Below, one piece after another: positions 1 through 9,099 of a stretch of 64,000 bases of DNA (its first letter is position 1; each line of letters begins with the position of its first letter). The translations under genes and the position numbers were made by a program. Source of the stretch: Streptomyces laurentii (GTDB lineage Bacteria; Actinomycetota; Actinomycetes; Streptomycetales; Streptomycetaceae); the NCBI GenBank assembly GCA_002355495.1, contig AP017424.1, forward strand, positions 5,335,501 to 5,399,500, given 5' to 3'. The notes beneath the pieces were generated by a model. The model did not search any database, was not told the DNA's origin, and saw nothing but the letters and a program-made list of their open reading frames with translations.

Positions 1-166
1 GGCTGAAGCCGAGGGCGGGGCCGGTGGGGCGCTTGCTGTCGCGGACGGGGACGAGGTGGGGGAGGTTGGGGGCCACTTCGACGCAGTCCCCTTGCCCGCC
101 GCTGTAGCTGCTTGTGCGCCACATCGCGGTGACTGCATCCGGTGTCGGGCGGACGTTGTTGCTCAT
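1..166 (-). CDS. DUF397 domain protein, partial (3' end outside window)
   Basis: The reverse strand from the ATG at 164-166 reads as a typical DUF397 protein. WRTSSYSGGQGDCVEVA is followed by VPVRDSKRPTGPALGF, the two conserved blocks of the family; the rest lies beyond the left edge. DUF397 proteins are small (about 60-90 residues) and in Streptomyces are usually encoded directly downstream of an XRE/DUF5753 regulator, as here. The upstream gene's stop (163-165) overlaps this start in an ATGA arrangement, so the two are translationally coupled. The molecular role is not settled. Such pairs have been proposed to act like toxin-antitoxin or developmental regulator pairs (family knowledge, not visible here). 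Confidence 0.9.
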   Translation of the reverse strand, partial: MSNNVRPTPDAVTAMWRTSSYSGGQGDCVEVAPNLPHLVPVRDSKRPTGPALGFS

Positions 167-1035
167 TCCCGGTACTCCTTGGCGATGCGATGGATCAGCT
201 CAAGCGAATCCGTCGGTGGCAGAGCTGCCATGCGCGCATCGTCGAACAGCGCGCGGTAGCGGGCGACCTCAAGCTCTCCCTCTATCCAGATATTGCCAGT
301 CGGGGCCTCGGTCAGCACCAGGTCGAGCGATGCCATCTGCGGAAAGCTCAGCAGCAAGTACGGCCCGAACATACCCGAATACGCACCCCGCGAGAACGGC
401 AGCACCTGCACGGTGACGTTGGACCGCTCCGCCATGGAGGCCAAGTGTTCCAACTGAGCCCGCATGACGGCAGACCCACCGACTTCCTGCCGCAGGGCGC
501 TTTCCGACAGCACCGCCCAGTAGTCGAGGGGCGTCCCGCCGGTGAGCCGTTCCTGCCGGGCGAGGCGTACGTCGACGAAGCGGTCGATCTCCTCGGCCGT
601 CTTCCAGGTGCGTGAGGCGACGGTCACGGCCCGACCGTACTCCGCCGTCTGCAGGAGACCGGGAACCAATTGCACCTGGTAGGTCCGGATGCCGTCGCAG
701 ATCGCTTCCATCTCGATCTGGTCGCGGTACGAGTCGCTCAGCATGGAGCTGTAGTCGTGCCACCAGCCTTCGCGGCGGCGTCGGTTGGCACGCCGGGCGA
801 GCGCCGCGAGGCGTTCACGCGCAGCCGGGTCGTTCACGCCGTACGCCTGCATGAGCGCGATCAGATCTGGCGTGCGCACGGGAACGTGACCGTTCTCGAT
901 GCGGCTGATCTTGCCCTTGGTGCAGTCCAGGACGTCTGCCGCGGCTGCTGTGGTGAGCCCTGCGGCATCACGGAATCGCCTGAGTTCGTCGCCGAGTTGG
1001 CGACCGAGCACGGTGGATGGCTTCACGTTCGGCAT
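163..1035 (-). CDS. XRE-family regulator with DUF5753 C-terminal domain
   Basis: This 290-residue DNA-binding regulator has an N-terminal Cro/C1-type helix-turn-helix (residues about 10-70; the recognition part includes VLDCTKGKISRIENG). It continues into a DUF5753 domain (about 90-280; for example YQVQLVPGLLQTAEYGRAV and RLTGGTPLDYWAVLSESAL). I chose the ATG at 1033-1035 rather than longer in-frame starts because the protein then begins MPNVKPSTVLG, the usual start of the family. The gene overlaps the downstream DUF397 gene by four bases. A short inverted repeat covers the start codon and may be an autoregulatory operator. Regulators of this type are numerous in Streptomyces and are linked to development; the target here is unknown. 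Confidence 0.92.
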   Translation of the reverse strand: MPNVKPSTVLGRQLGDELRRFRDAAGLTTAAAADVLDCTKGKISRIENGHVPVRTPDLIALMQAYGVNDPAARERLAALARRANRRRREGWWHDYSSMLSDSYRDQIEMEAICDGIRTYQVQLVPGLLQTAEYGRAVTVASRTWKTAEEIDRFVDVRLARQERLTGGTPLDYWAVLSESALRQEVGGSAVMRAQLEHLASMAERSNVTVQVLPFSRGAYSGMFGPYLLLSFPQMASLDLVLTEAPTGNIWIEGELEVARYRALFDDARMAALPPTDSLELIHRIAKEYRE

Positions 1036-1049
1036 AGGTATGTGCCTAT
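1034..1049. promoter_or_regulatory. Inverted repeat over the XRE start codon, candidate operator
   Basis: ATAGG-TATGTG-CCTAT is a perfect 5-bp inverted repeat with a 6-nt centre that overlaps the XRE gene's start codon. A Cro-like protein bound here would block its own translation start or transcription. The arms are short, so chance occurrence is possible. Confidence 0.3.
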
Positions 1050-1223
1050 CAGAGTCAGAGCCTTGGCAGCGGCCGAATCCTCGAATGGGTGAATGTTGAG
1101 CCTGACACTCCATTCAACGTTGCATGGAATGACGTCTCGCGGCACTCTCAGGTCTGCCGGGCCGTGAATTCGGCTCCGTCCCAGTGGACTTCACTGACAG
1201 CTATCGACCCTTAGGGGGCTGCT

Positions 1224-1853
1224 GTGTCCGTGTCCGTCATCAGCGAGATCACCTTCCGCCTCTCCCGTCACCGCCGCAGTGCCTCCAGGGCCAGAGCGGT
1301 CCTCCACGCGGTGCTGGGCGACTGGGGTGCTGGGCAGGAACTGCTCGAATCCGCGGAACTCGTCCTCTCCGAACTCGTCACGAACGCGCTGCGCGTGCGG
1401 CCACCCAACGCGGAATGAGCGATCCGGATGCCCACCTGCCGGCTGCTGCGGCTGGAGGTGAGCGACGCGGGGGACGGGTGCCCCGAGATCCAGCGGCCGG
1501 CGGCGGAGGACACCCACGGCCGGGGGCTCCAGATCGTGGACGCGCTCACCCACAACTGGGGCGTCAGCCCCCGCCCCGGCGGCATCGGGAAGACGGTGTG
1601 GGCGGACCTGAAGGCCCCGGAGCTGGTGCCCGTGCCGCGTACGAGGGAGGCCGCGGCCGTGACCGTCACGAAGGGGCAGTCCGTGCGGGTCGGGGAGCAG
1701 TGGCGCGCGGTGCGGAGCGTGGCGACCGAACGCTACGCGACGGGCGGCCTGGCCGTGGTCCTGGGCCTGGACGAGGGGCCGCCGCTGCGGCTGCCCGCGG
1801 CGACGGCCCTGGCGGTACGAGGGTGGGACGAGGTGCGAGAGGCCGAGCGGTGA
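1224..1853 (+). pseudogene. Anti-sigma (RsbW/SpoIIAB-type) ATPase gene interrupted by in-frame stop
   Basis: A GTG at 1224, preceded by AGGGGG, opens a reading frame typical of actinobacterial HATPase_c anti-sigma-type regulators. The N box (LSELVTNALRV) is at about residues 45-55. A TGA at 1416-1418 then stops translation. The same frame continues after it with RLLRLEVSDAGDG (G1 box) and HGRGLQIVDALTHNWGV (G2 box), followed by about 90 extra C-terminal residues, to a stop at 1851-1853. No frameshift is needed: one CGA-to-TGA change between the N and G1 boxes explains the break. The ATP site needs both halves, so the product is probably inactive unless the stop is read through or the downstream part restarts at 1428. 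Confidence 0.8.
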
Positions 1854-1904
1854 TAGGGGCCGGCCGCGTGCCGACGGCCTCTCGGCGTGACCGGCCCGAT
1901 CCTG

Positions 1905-2915
1905 TCACGCGTCGTAGTGGATCACACCGTGCTCGTCCATCGTCGGGTGCATCTTCATCGGCTCGGTGTCGTCCACGTCCGACGGCCGAGGCCCCTCCGG
2001 GCCCTCGGCCCCGAAGCGGATCATCCGTTCCGTCCGGCAGACGTGGAAGAGGCGCCCGTCGAAGGCGAGTTCGTCCGACCGGCCGAGGGCCCGGAATTCC
2101 TCGGCGGCTCGCGCGTACCGCTTGCGCTTCTTTTCGTCGAACTCGTAGATCATCGGCCAGAGTTCGTTCAGCATGGCGTACAGGAAGGCGCGGGCGTCAT
2201 GCGGCGTCGTCATCAACGAGCCCTGCGGCTCCCAGGCCGCGCCCCGCTTCTCGACCACCCCGAACGTGGTGGGCATCAGCACCACCTCCGGATGTGTCCG
2301 CACCGCCCGTTCGGAATCGGCGCAGACATCATCCGGATAGTTCTCCCTGTCGTAGGTGAACTCCCGAAGCCAGAGCCGCAGTGCCTCCGCCATCGGCCGG
2401 ATCTCCCGCCCCGGATCGAGGGCGAAGTCCAGATCGGGTGACGGTGAGCGTGTGCGCCCCAAGTCCCAGGAGCGGACCAGTGGTTCCACATCGGTCGGTC
2501 GGGGCGGCTCAAGTCCCTCCCGTCCGGACCGCGCCAACTCGTCACCTCGCACCACCCGGAACTGCTCGCCCAGCACCTCGACCTCGTCGATCGGCTCCTT
2601 CTCCAGAACGGCGACGGTGGCCAGCAACTCCCGCCGCTCCGCCGGGACATCGGTGTCGTCCTTCGCCCGGAACCACAGCATCGAATGCAAACTGTCCCGC
2701 GACGCCTGCGGTGTCGCGTCCCGGAGGGGCGACACCAGCCGCCACGCGTCCTCCCGGTGCACGGCCACCCCGAACAACGCGCCGCGCACCGACAGCGACG
2801 GATACCGCAGGAACCGCTCCATCGCGTCCCGCTCGCTGACCCAGGCCACCGGATCGGCCTCTTGGATGAGTTGATCCCGCGCATGCTCGATCCGCGACTT
2901 CCAGTCATCATTCAT
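1905..2915 (-). CDS. DUF5954 family protein
   Basis: This 336-residue soluble protein begins at the ATG at 2913-2915 (MNDDWKSRIEHARDQ). I recognise it as the Streptomyces DUF5954 family from PVAWVSERDAMERFLRYP, SVRGALFGVAVHREDAWRL, RDSLHSMLWFRAKDDTD and the Pro-rich GLEPPRPTDVEP segment. No catalytic motif, signal peptide or membrane segment is visible. The C-terminal third (RYARAAEEFRALG and following) is charged, and the protein ends with a His-rich tail. The gene runs opposite to the SWIM gene on its right, and the two share a short GC-rich intergenic stretch. Function unknown; the family is a common accessory gene in this genus. Confidence 0.75.
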   Translation of the reverse strand: MNDDWKSRIEHARDQLIQEADPVAWVSERDAMERFLRYPSLSVRGALFGVAVHREDAWRLVSPLRDATPQASRDSLHSMLWFRAKDDTDVPAERRELLATVAVLEKEPIDEVEVLGEQFRVVRGDELARSGREGLEPPRPTDVEPLVRSWDLGRTRSPSPDLDFALDPGREIRPMAEALRLWLREFTYDRENYPDDVCADSERAVRTHPEVVLMPTTFGVVEKRGAAWEPQGSLMTTPHDARAFLYAMLNELWPMIYEFDEKKRKRYARAAEEFRALGRSDELAFDGRLFHVCRTERMIRFGAEGPEGPRPSDVDDTEPMKMHPTMDEHGVIHYDA

Positions 2916-3084
2916 GCGCGCATTGTGATCTCCGGAACCCATCCGCCGCGCCCGATTCCCCGAACTCCCCGGCGACCGCGCACCGCCCCGGCGCACACCC
3001 CCACCCGCGCGCCCCCGCCGATCCCTCCGCGCGACACGCGCCGCCACTACGGTGAGGGACGTCGAGTCGGCCCCTGGAAGAGTG

Positions 3085-4743
3085 GTGTGGAGAGTCGTGG
3101 ACGGTCTGACCGAGGCCAAACTGAAGTCACTCGCGGGAGCGCGCTCCTTCGAGCGCGGGCAGGACTACACCGACGCGGTGTCCGGGGTCGAGTTCGACGG
3201 CGACCGGATCACGGCGTTCGTCCACGGCACGGAACGATACGAGGTGGAGCTGGTCCTGCGCGGGGCCCGGGGTCCCGTGGGGGAGTGCGACTGTCCGTAC
3301 GGACAGGAAGGCAACTTCTGCAAGCACCTCGTCGCCCTCGGGCTGACCCTGCTGGCCCGGAAGGCGGACATCCCCAGGATGCGAAAGGAGGCCCGGGGCC
3401 GCGCGCGGGGCCTTGACGCCTGGCTGTCCGGTCTGGCGCGCGAGGAGCTGCTGGCCGTCGTACGAGAAGAGGCGGCGGAGGACTCCCGGCTCCGGCGCCG
3501 ACTGGAACTGCGAGCGGCGAGCGCTCGCGGAGACCTGGCCGGGATCCGGTCCCGCGTCCGCGAGCTGCTCGACATCGGCCCCTTCGCGCGATACGGCTGC
3601 GTCGAGTACGCCGACGCCCACGCCTATGCCGACCAGGCCGGGCAGGCGGTGTCCGCGATCCGGTCGCTGACGGCCTCGGGCCGTGCCGCCGACGCGATGA
3701 CACTGGCACGCGAGGCGATCGAGGTGCTCGCCGGAGTAGTGGAGAACGTCGACGACTCCGACGGATGCCTTGAGACCGTGGGCACCGGCCTCGCCGACGC
3801 CCATCACGAGGCCTGCCGGACGGCGGCCCCCGACCCGGAGGAGCTGGCCCAGTGGCTGGCCGCACACGCTCTGCGTGACGCCTGCGATCTCGCGGACATC
3901 GACCCGCTGGACTACGCGGACCTCCTCGGCGAGCGGGGGATGGTCGCCCTGCGCCGCCATGCTGTCGAGGCATGGCAGGCCAACCGGACCGGATGGGCCG
4001 AGAAAGACCTCATGCAGCGCCTGGCGAAGTCGGGCCGGGACATCGACACGCTGATCGCCGTACACGCCGCCGACCTCGCTCCGAACGGCCACAGCCACCT
4101 GCTGATCGCCCGCGAACTGGACACCGCCGGCCGCACCCCCGAAGCCCTGGAGTGGGCCGAGCGCGGCATCCGCGAGACCGACGACCTCGCCACCGTCGAC
4201 ACCGCCCTCGTCGACCACCTTGCCGACCGCTACACCCGGATCGGCAGGCTCGCCGACGCCATCACCCTGCGCCGCGACCACTTCGCCGCTCGCCGCACCC
4301 TGCTCACCTATCGGCAGCTGCGCGCCACGGCCGAGACCACCGGCCACTGGCCGGCCGAACGCGAGAACGCCCTGACCCTCCTGCGCGCCGACGGCGACCG
4401 CGTCCTGATCGACATCCTGCTGGACGACCAGGACCTCGACGCCGCCTGGCAAGCCGCCACGGCCTTCGGCGCCCACGACGGCCAGTGGCTCACCCTCGCC
4501 GACCACTCCCGCCCCACCCGCCCCGCCGACGCCCTCCCGGTCTACCTCCGCCTGGCCGCCCGCCTCGCTCCCCAGACCGGCAACGCCGCTTACGAGCAGT
4601 TGGTCAGCCTCCTCCTGAGCATCCGCGACTGCCACCACCGCCTCGGCACACCGGACGACTTCACCGCGTACGTCACCACCCTCCGTGCCACCCACAAACG
4701 CAAGCGCAACCTGATGCGCCTGATGGACGAGCACGGCCTGTGA
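3085..4743 (+). CDS. SWIM zinc-finger family protein
   Basis: A protein of about 552 residues. The N-terminal region (1-65) leads into a SWIM zinc finger, C-D-C-x8-C-K-H (about residues 68-81, in CDCPYGQEGNFCKHLVAL). The remainder looks all-helical, rich in short Ala/Leu/Asp repeats like TPR or HEAT-type scaffolds (for example LLIARELDTAGRTPEALEWA). SWIM fingers bind DNA or proteins and occur next to SNF2 or MuDR-type enzymes. The start is uncertain: GTG codons at 3082, 3085 and 3097 all follow a GGAAG at 3076-3080. A diverged copy of its C-terminal half lies at 22896-23750, about 85% identical by eye, so this locus has a duplication history. No enzyme motif is visible. Confidence 0.85.
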   Translation: MWRVVDGLTEAKLKSLAGARSFERGQDYTDAVSGVEFDGDRITAFVHGTERYEVELVLRGARGPVGECDCPYGQEGNFCKHLVALGLTLLARKADIPRMRKEARGRARGLDAWLSGLAREELLAVVREEAAEDSRLRRRLELRAASARGDLAGIRSRVRELLDIGPFARYGCVEYADAHAYADQAGQAVSAIRSLTASGRAADAMTLAREAIEVLAGVVENVDDSDGCLETVGTGLADAHHEACRTAAPDPEELAQWLAAHALRDACDLADIDPLDYADLLGERGMVALRRHAVEAWQANRTGWAEKDLMQRLAKSGRDIDTLIAVHAADLAPNGHSHLLIARELDTAGRTPEALEWAERGIRETDDLATVDTALVDHLADRYTRIGRLADAITLRRDHFAARRTLLTYRQLRATAETTGHWPAERENALTLLRADGDRVLIDILLDDQDLDAAWQAATAFGAHDGQWLTLADHSRPTRPADALPVYLRLAARLAPQTGNAAYEQLVSLLLSIRDCHHRLGTPDDFTAYVTTLRATHKRKRNLMRLMDEHGL

Positions 4744-4874
4744 GGCCCGCCGCCCTGACGCTCGGAAACACGCCTGTGGACACATAAGGTTGAAAGCACT
4801 GTCAAATGGTGGTCTTCAGTGGGGTGGTGGTGTAACGTGTGCACCGCCGTCCCAGCGAAAGGTGCCGCCGGAAG

Positions 4875-7019
4875 ATGCCCCAGACAGCCGCCCACGTCAC
4901 AGCTGCGGAGATCTCCCGCATCGCGGGCGTCACCCGGGCCACCGTCAGCAACTGGCGCCGACGCCACGAGGACTTCCCCACCCCCGCCGGCGGGACCGAG
5001 GCGAGCCCGCTCTACGACCTCGAAGCCGTCCGGACCTGGCTCAGGGCGCGCGGCCACACGCAGGTAGCCGACGCCCGTGAGGAACTGCGGACCGCCGTCC
5101 GCCTCCAGACCACCGACCCGGCCCGGACGGCCGCCCGCATGGGCTTCGTCCTCGGACTCGCCCGCCGCACCCCCGACGAGCTGGCGCGGCTCGCAGACCT
5201 GACGGACGGCGAACTCGTCGCCCACGGCTCCGACGAGATGCCCACACTCCTGGCCTCGCTCCCTGGCGCCGTGCCGGAAGGCAAGGAGTCTCCGGCCGCC
5301 GACGGCGACGCCGTCACGCTGCGGGCCCTGCTCCGTTGCGTACGCGAGGAAGGCGGGCCGGCCGCGCTCTCCGTCCTCGCGGAGCGCGAGCTGGAGGAAG
5401 ACGCGGCGACGGGCGTGTACGGAACCCCCGAACCCTTGGCGCGCCTGGTCGCGGGCCTGCTCCCGGCCGGCGGCACCCGGATCCTGGACCCGGCCTGCGG
5501 CAGCGGTGCGCTGCTCGCCGCCGCCGCGCGGCACGGGGCCACCACACTCCTCGGCCAGGACACCGTCCGCGTCCAGGCGCAGCGCGCCGCGGCCGGTCTG
5601 CGCCTGGCCGCCCCGCAAGCCGAAGTCACCGTCCGGATCGGGGACAGCCTGCGTGCGGACGCCTTCGCCGACCGGACGGTGGACGCGGTGCTGTGCAACC
5701 CGCCCTACGGCGACCGCGACTGGGGCCACGGCGAACTGGCCTACGACCCGCGCTGGGCCTACGGCGTCCCGCCCCGCGCCGAATCGGAACTCGCCTGGGT
5801 CCAGCATTGCCTCGCGCACTTGACGCCCGGCGGCTGGGCCGTACTGATCCTCCCGCCCGCCACCGCGTCACGGTCCAGTGGTCGTCGTGTACGGGCGGAG
5901 CTGGTACGCAGCGGTGCCGTGCGCGCCGTCATGTCCCTGCCGGCCGGGGCCGCGCCGCCCCTGCACGTCGGCCTTCAGACCTGGATTCTGCAGCGCCCCG
6001 AGCCGGGCGGCCTGGAGCGGAAGTCCGTACTGTTCGTGGACCTGACCGGGACGACCCCGCCGGTGGCGAGCACCGGCCGTACGCCGCTGGACTGGTCCGG
6101 CCTGACCACACGTGCCCACACCCACTGGGCCGCCTTCGCCGCCGACCCGGACGGCTTCACCGGCGAACCCGGCACCGCCGGAGCCGTACCCGTCGTCGAA
6201 CTCCTCGACGACCTGGTCGACCTCACCCCGGCCCGCCGAGTCCACTTCTCCCGTACGGACACCGACCCCGCCGCACTGGCCGCCCGCGCGGACACCGGCA
6301 GCCGCGAGCTGACCAAAGCCGCGCGCGACCTGGCCGCCGCTTCGGCCCGGACCGGCTGGGACGAAGCCGGCACCTCCGTACGGCAGTGGCGGACGGCGAC
6401 GGCGTCCGACCTCGCGCGGGGCGGCGCGCTGACCCTGCTTCGTACCGTGCCGGACACGAAGGAACCGCGAAGGGGCGGGGCTTTTCCGGCATCCTCCAGG
6501 CCGCCGGTCCTCACGGGTATGGACATCGCCCGCGGAACCGGGCCGACCGGCGATCTTGGGGATCTCCGCGCCGACGCCGCGCCCGTGGTGACCGCCGGCG
6601 ACGTACTCGTACGGGGGATCGCCGGCGGTACGGGCCCCATGGCGCGGGTGGCCGACGAGGAGGACGCCGGTGCGCTCCTCGGCCCCCAGGTCCATCTCCT
6701 CCGGCCCGACCCGGCCCGCATGGACCCCTGGTTCCTGGCCGGATTCATCGACTCCGAGAACAACATCGCGGGAGCCTCGACCGGCAGCACCGTCCTGCAC
6801 ATCACACCGGGCCGCCTGCGCGTTCCCCTGATGCCGCTGGACGAGCAACGCCGGTACGGCGAGGCGTTTCGGCGCATCCACGACCTCCGCGCCCGAGCCC
6901 GCCACGCGTCGAGACTCGCCGAGGAGACAGCCGCACTTCTCGCGGGCGGCCTCACCGGCGGGGCGCTCCTGCCACCCAGGGCCCCAGCTGACGGGGACGC
7001 CGACGGCGATCCGGCCTGA
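4875..7019 (+). CDS. Stand-alone N6-adenine DNA methyltransferase with N-terminal HTH
   Basis: This 714-residue protein starts with a helix-turn-helix (residues about 5-30, EISRIAGVTRATVSNWRRR). It has an N6-adenine methyltransferase core: the SAM-binding motif ILDPACGSGALL is near residue 203 and the catalytic NPPYGDRDWG near residue 275. The C-terminal third resembles a type I specificity or target-recognition region (GDVLVRGIAGGTGP, then LDEQRRYGEAFRRIHDLRAR). That layout suits a self-contained modification enzyme that both recognises and methylates DNA. It lies 88 bp upstream of hsdM and points the same way, but has its own start region. No nuclease domain is visible. Such genes are common in Streptomyces; whether it acts with the type I system or alone is unknown. 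Confidence 0.88.
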   Translation: MPQTAAHVTAAEISRIAGVTRATVSNWRRRHEDFPTPAGGTEASPLYDLEAVRTWLRARGHTQVADAREELRTAVRLQTTDPARTAARMGFVLGLARRTPDELARLADLTDGELVAHGSDEMPTLLASLPGAVPEGKESPAADGDAVTLRALLRCVREEGGPAALSVLAERELEEDAATGVYGTPEPLARLVAGLLPAGGTRILDPACGSGALLAAAARHGATTLLGQDTVRVQAQRAAAGLRLAAPQAEVTVRIGDSLRADAFADRTVDAVLCNPPYGDRDWGHGELAYDPRWAYGVPPRAESELAWVQHCLAHLTPGGWAVLILPPATASRSSGRRVRAELVRSGAVRAVMSLPAGAAPPLHVGLQTWILQRPEPGGLERKSVLFVDLTGTTPPVASTGRTPLDWSGLTTRAHTHWAAFAADPDGFTGEPGTAGAVPVVELLDDLVDLTPARRVHFSRTDTDPAALAARADTGSRELTKAARDLAAASARTGWDEAGTSVRQWRTATASDLARGGALTLLRTVPDTKEPRRGGAFPASSRPPVLTGMDIARGTGPTGDLGDLRADAAPVVTAGDVLVRGIAGGTGPMARVADEEDAGALLGPQVHLLRPDPARMDPWFLAGFIDSENNIAGASTGSTVLHITPGRLRVPLMPLDEQRRYGEAFRRIHDLRARARHASRLAEETAALLAGGLTGGALLPPRAPADGDADGDPA

Positions 7020-7107
7020 ACCCGATTCGTACGCATTCGCATCGACCACACTTGTCCGCACCCGCTCCGGTTGGGCGGGACGGTTCGGAAGGAAACCGGG
7101 GAACCCC

Positions 7108-9099
7108 TTGAACAGCAGCAAGCACACGGAACTGGCGAACCACGCCTGGTCCGTCGCCGACCTCCTGCGCGGTGACTACAAGCAGTCCGACTACGGCAAG
7201 GTCATCCTGCCGTTCACGGTCCTGCGCCGCCTGGAGTGCGTCCTGGAACCCACCCGCGACAAGGTCGCGGAGACCGTGCAGCGGTTCGAGGGCCAGGACA
7301 TCGACACGGATCACTTCCTGCGCCGTGCCTCGGGCCACTCCTTCTACAACACGAGCGACCTGACCCTGAAGAAGATCGTCGGCGACCCGCAGAGCGCGGA
7401 GCGGAACCTTCAGATCTACGTCAGCTCCTTCTCGGCCAACGCCCGCGAGGTCCTCGACAAGTACGAGTTCGCCCAGCAGATCAAGCGGCTCGACGACGCC
7501 GACCTCCTCTACAAGGTCATCGGGAAGTTCACCGACCTGGACCTGCGCCCCGAGATCGTGCCCAACCACAACATGGGCTACATCTTCGAGGAGCTCATCC
7601 GCCGCTTCGCGGAGCAGTCCAACGAGACCGCGGGTGAGCACTTCACCCCCCGCGAGGTCATCAAGCTGATGGTGAACCTCCTCATCGAGCCGGACGGCGA
7701 CGCGCTTACCATCCCCGGCGTGGTCCGCACGGTCATGGACCCGGCCTGCGGCACGGGCGGCATGCTGTCGGCGGCCGAGGAGTTCATCCGGAAGCACAAC
7801 CCCGAGGCCACGGTGGAGGTGTACGGCCAGGAGCTCAACCCGGAGTCCTGGGCCATCTGCCGGTCCGACCTGATGATCAAGGGCCAGGACCCGGAGAACA
7901 TCGCCTTCGGCAACTCCTTCAGCGACCCCGGCCACGGCCGCGAGAAGTTCGACTTCCTGCTGGCCAACCCGCCGTTCGGCGTGGAGTGGAAGAAGGTCAA
8001 GGAAGCCGTCGAGTACGAGCACAAGCACCTCGGCGAGGCCGGCCGCTTCGCCGCGGGCCTGCCGCGCATCAACGACGGCTCGCTCCTCTTCCTCCAGCAC
8101 ATGATCTCGATGATGAAGCCGGTCGACACGAAGGGTGGTGGCGGTTCGCGTGTCGCCATCGTCTTCAACGGCTCCCCGCTCTTCACCGGCGCGGCCGGCT
8201 CGGGCGAGTCCGAGATCCGCCGCTGGATCCTGGAGAACGACTGGCTGGAGGGCATCGTCGCCCTCCCGGACCAGCTCTTCTACAACACCGGCATCTCCAC
8301 GTACTTCTGGATCCTCACCAACCGCAAGTCCCCGGACCACAAGGGCAAGGTCATCCTGCTGGACGCGCGCGACCAGTTCCAGAAGATGCGCAAGTCGCTG
8401 GGCGACAAGCGCAAGGAACTGAGCAAGCAGCACATCGCGGAGATCACGCGGCTGTACGCGGAGGCCGTCCAGGTCGCGGCGGACCCGGAGCACCCGCAGC
8501 ACGCCAAGGTGAAGGTCTTCGACAACAAGGCCTTCGGCTACCAGCGCATTACGGTCGAACGCCCGCTGAAGCTCCGCTTCGAGGTCACGGAGGAGACGCT
8601 GACGGCTCTGGCGGCGGCGAAGCCGGTCCAGAAGCTGGCGGACGCGGAGGCGTTCGTGGGCGCGGTGCGTACGCTGCTGGGCTCGTCGTGGACGACCAAG
8701 TCCGATGCCCTGGTGGCCCTGAAGGACGCGGTGGTAGCGGCGGGGCTGCTGTGGCCGTCGGGCGCGCCGTTCGCGAAAGCGGTCCGCGAGGTGGTGGGCG
8801 TCCGGGACCCTGAGGGCGAGGTCCAGAAGATCAAGGGTGAGTCGGAGCCGGACGCGGAGCTGCGGGACTACGAGAACGTTCCGCTGGGCGAGGACGTCGA
8901 GGAGTACCTGAAGCGGGAAGTGCTCCCGCACGTTCCGGACGCGTGGATCGACCACACGAAGGCGAAGATCGGCTACGAGCTTCCTGTCACAAGGCACTTC
9001 TATTCGTATGAGCCTCCCAGGCCGCTGACGGAGATCGACGCGGAGCTGAAGGCTCTGGAGGCGGAGATTCAGGTGCTGCTCGGGGAAGTGACGAAATGA
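7108..9099 (+). CDS. hsdM: Type I restriction-modification system, methyltransferase subunit HsdM
   Basis: This 663-residue subunit methylates adenine in the type I target with S-adenosylmethionine, as part of M2S1 or R2M2S1 complexes. The N-terminal HsdM_N helical domain (KQSDYGKVILPFTVLRRLE) comes first. Then follow the N6-MTase core with SAM motif MDPACGTGGML (about residue 210) and catalytic NPPFGVEWK (about residue 286), and a helical C-terminus for HsdS contact. The start is a TTG at 7108-7110 preceded by GGAAGGAAAC. The stop overlaps the hsdS ATG (ATGA, 9096-9099), so expression is coupled. Length is slightly above the usual 500-550, mainly from the C-terminal extension. Confidence 0.97.
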   Translation: MNSSKHTELANHAWSVADLLRGDYKQSDYGKVILPFTVLRRLECVLEPTRDKVAETVQRFEGQDIDTDHFLRRASGHSFYNTSDLTLKKIVGDPQSAERNLQIYVSSFSANAREVLDKYEFAQQIKRLDDADLLYKVIGKFTDLDLRPEIVPNHNMGYIFEELIRRFAEQSNETAGEHFTPREVIKLMVNLLIEPDGDALTIPGVVRTVMDPACGTGGMLSAAEEFIRKHNPEATVEVYGQELNPESWAICRSDLMIKGQDPENIAFGNSFSDPGHGREKFDFLLANPPFGVEWKKVKEAVEYEHKHLGEAGRFAAGLPRINDGSLLFLQHMISMMKPVDTKGGGGSRVAIVFNGSPLFTGAAGSGESEIRRWILENDWLEGIVALPDQLFYNTGISTYFWILTNRKSPDHKGKVILLDARDQFQKMRKSLGDKRKELSKQHIAEITRLYAEAVQVAADPEHPQHAKVKVFDNKAFGYQRITVERPLKLRFEVTEETLTALAAAKPVQKLADAEAFVGAVRTLLGSSWTTKSDALVALKDAVVAAGLLWPSGAPFAKAVREVVGVRDPEGEVQKIKGESEPDAELRDYENVPLGEDVEEYLKREVLPHVPDAWIDHTKAKIGYELPVTRHFYSYEPPRPLTEIDAELKALEAEIQVLLGEVTK

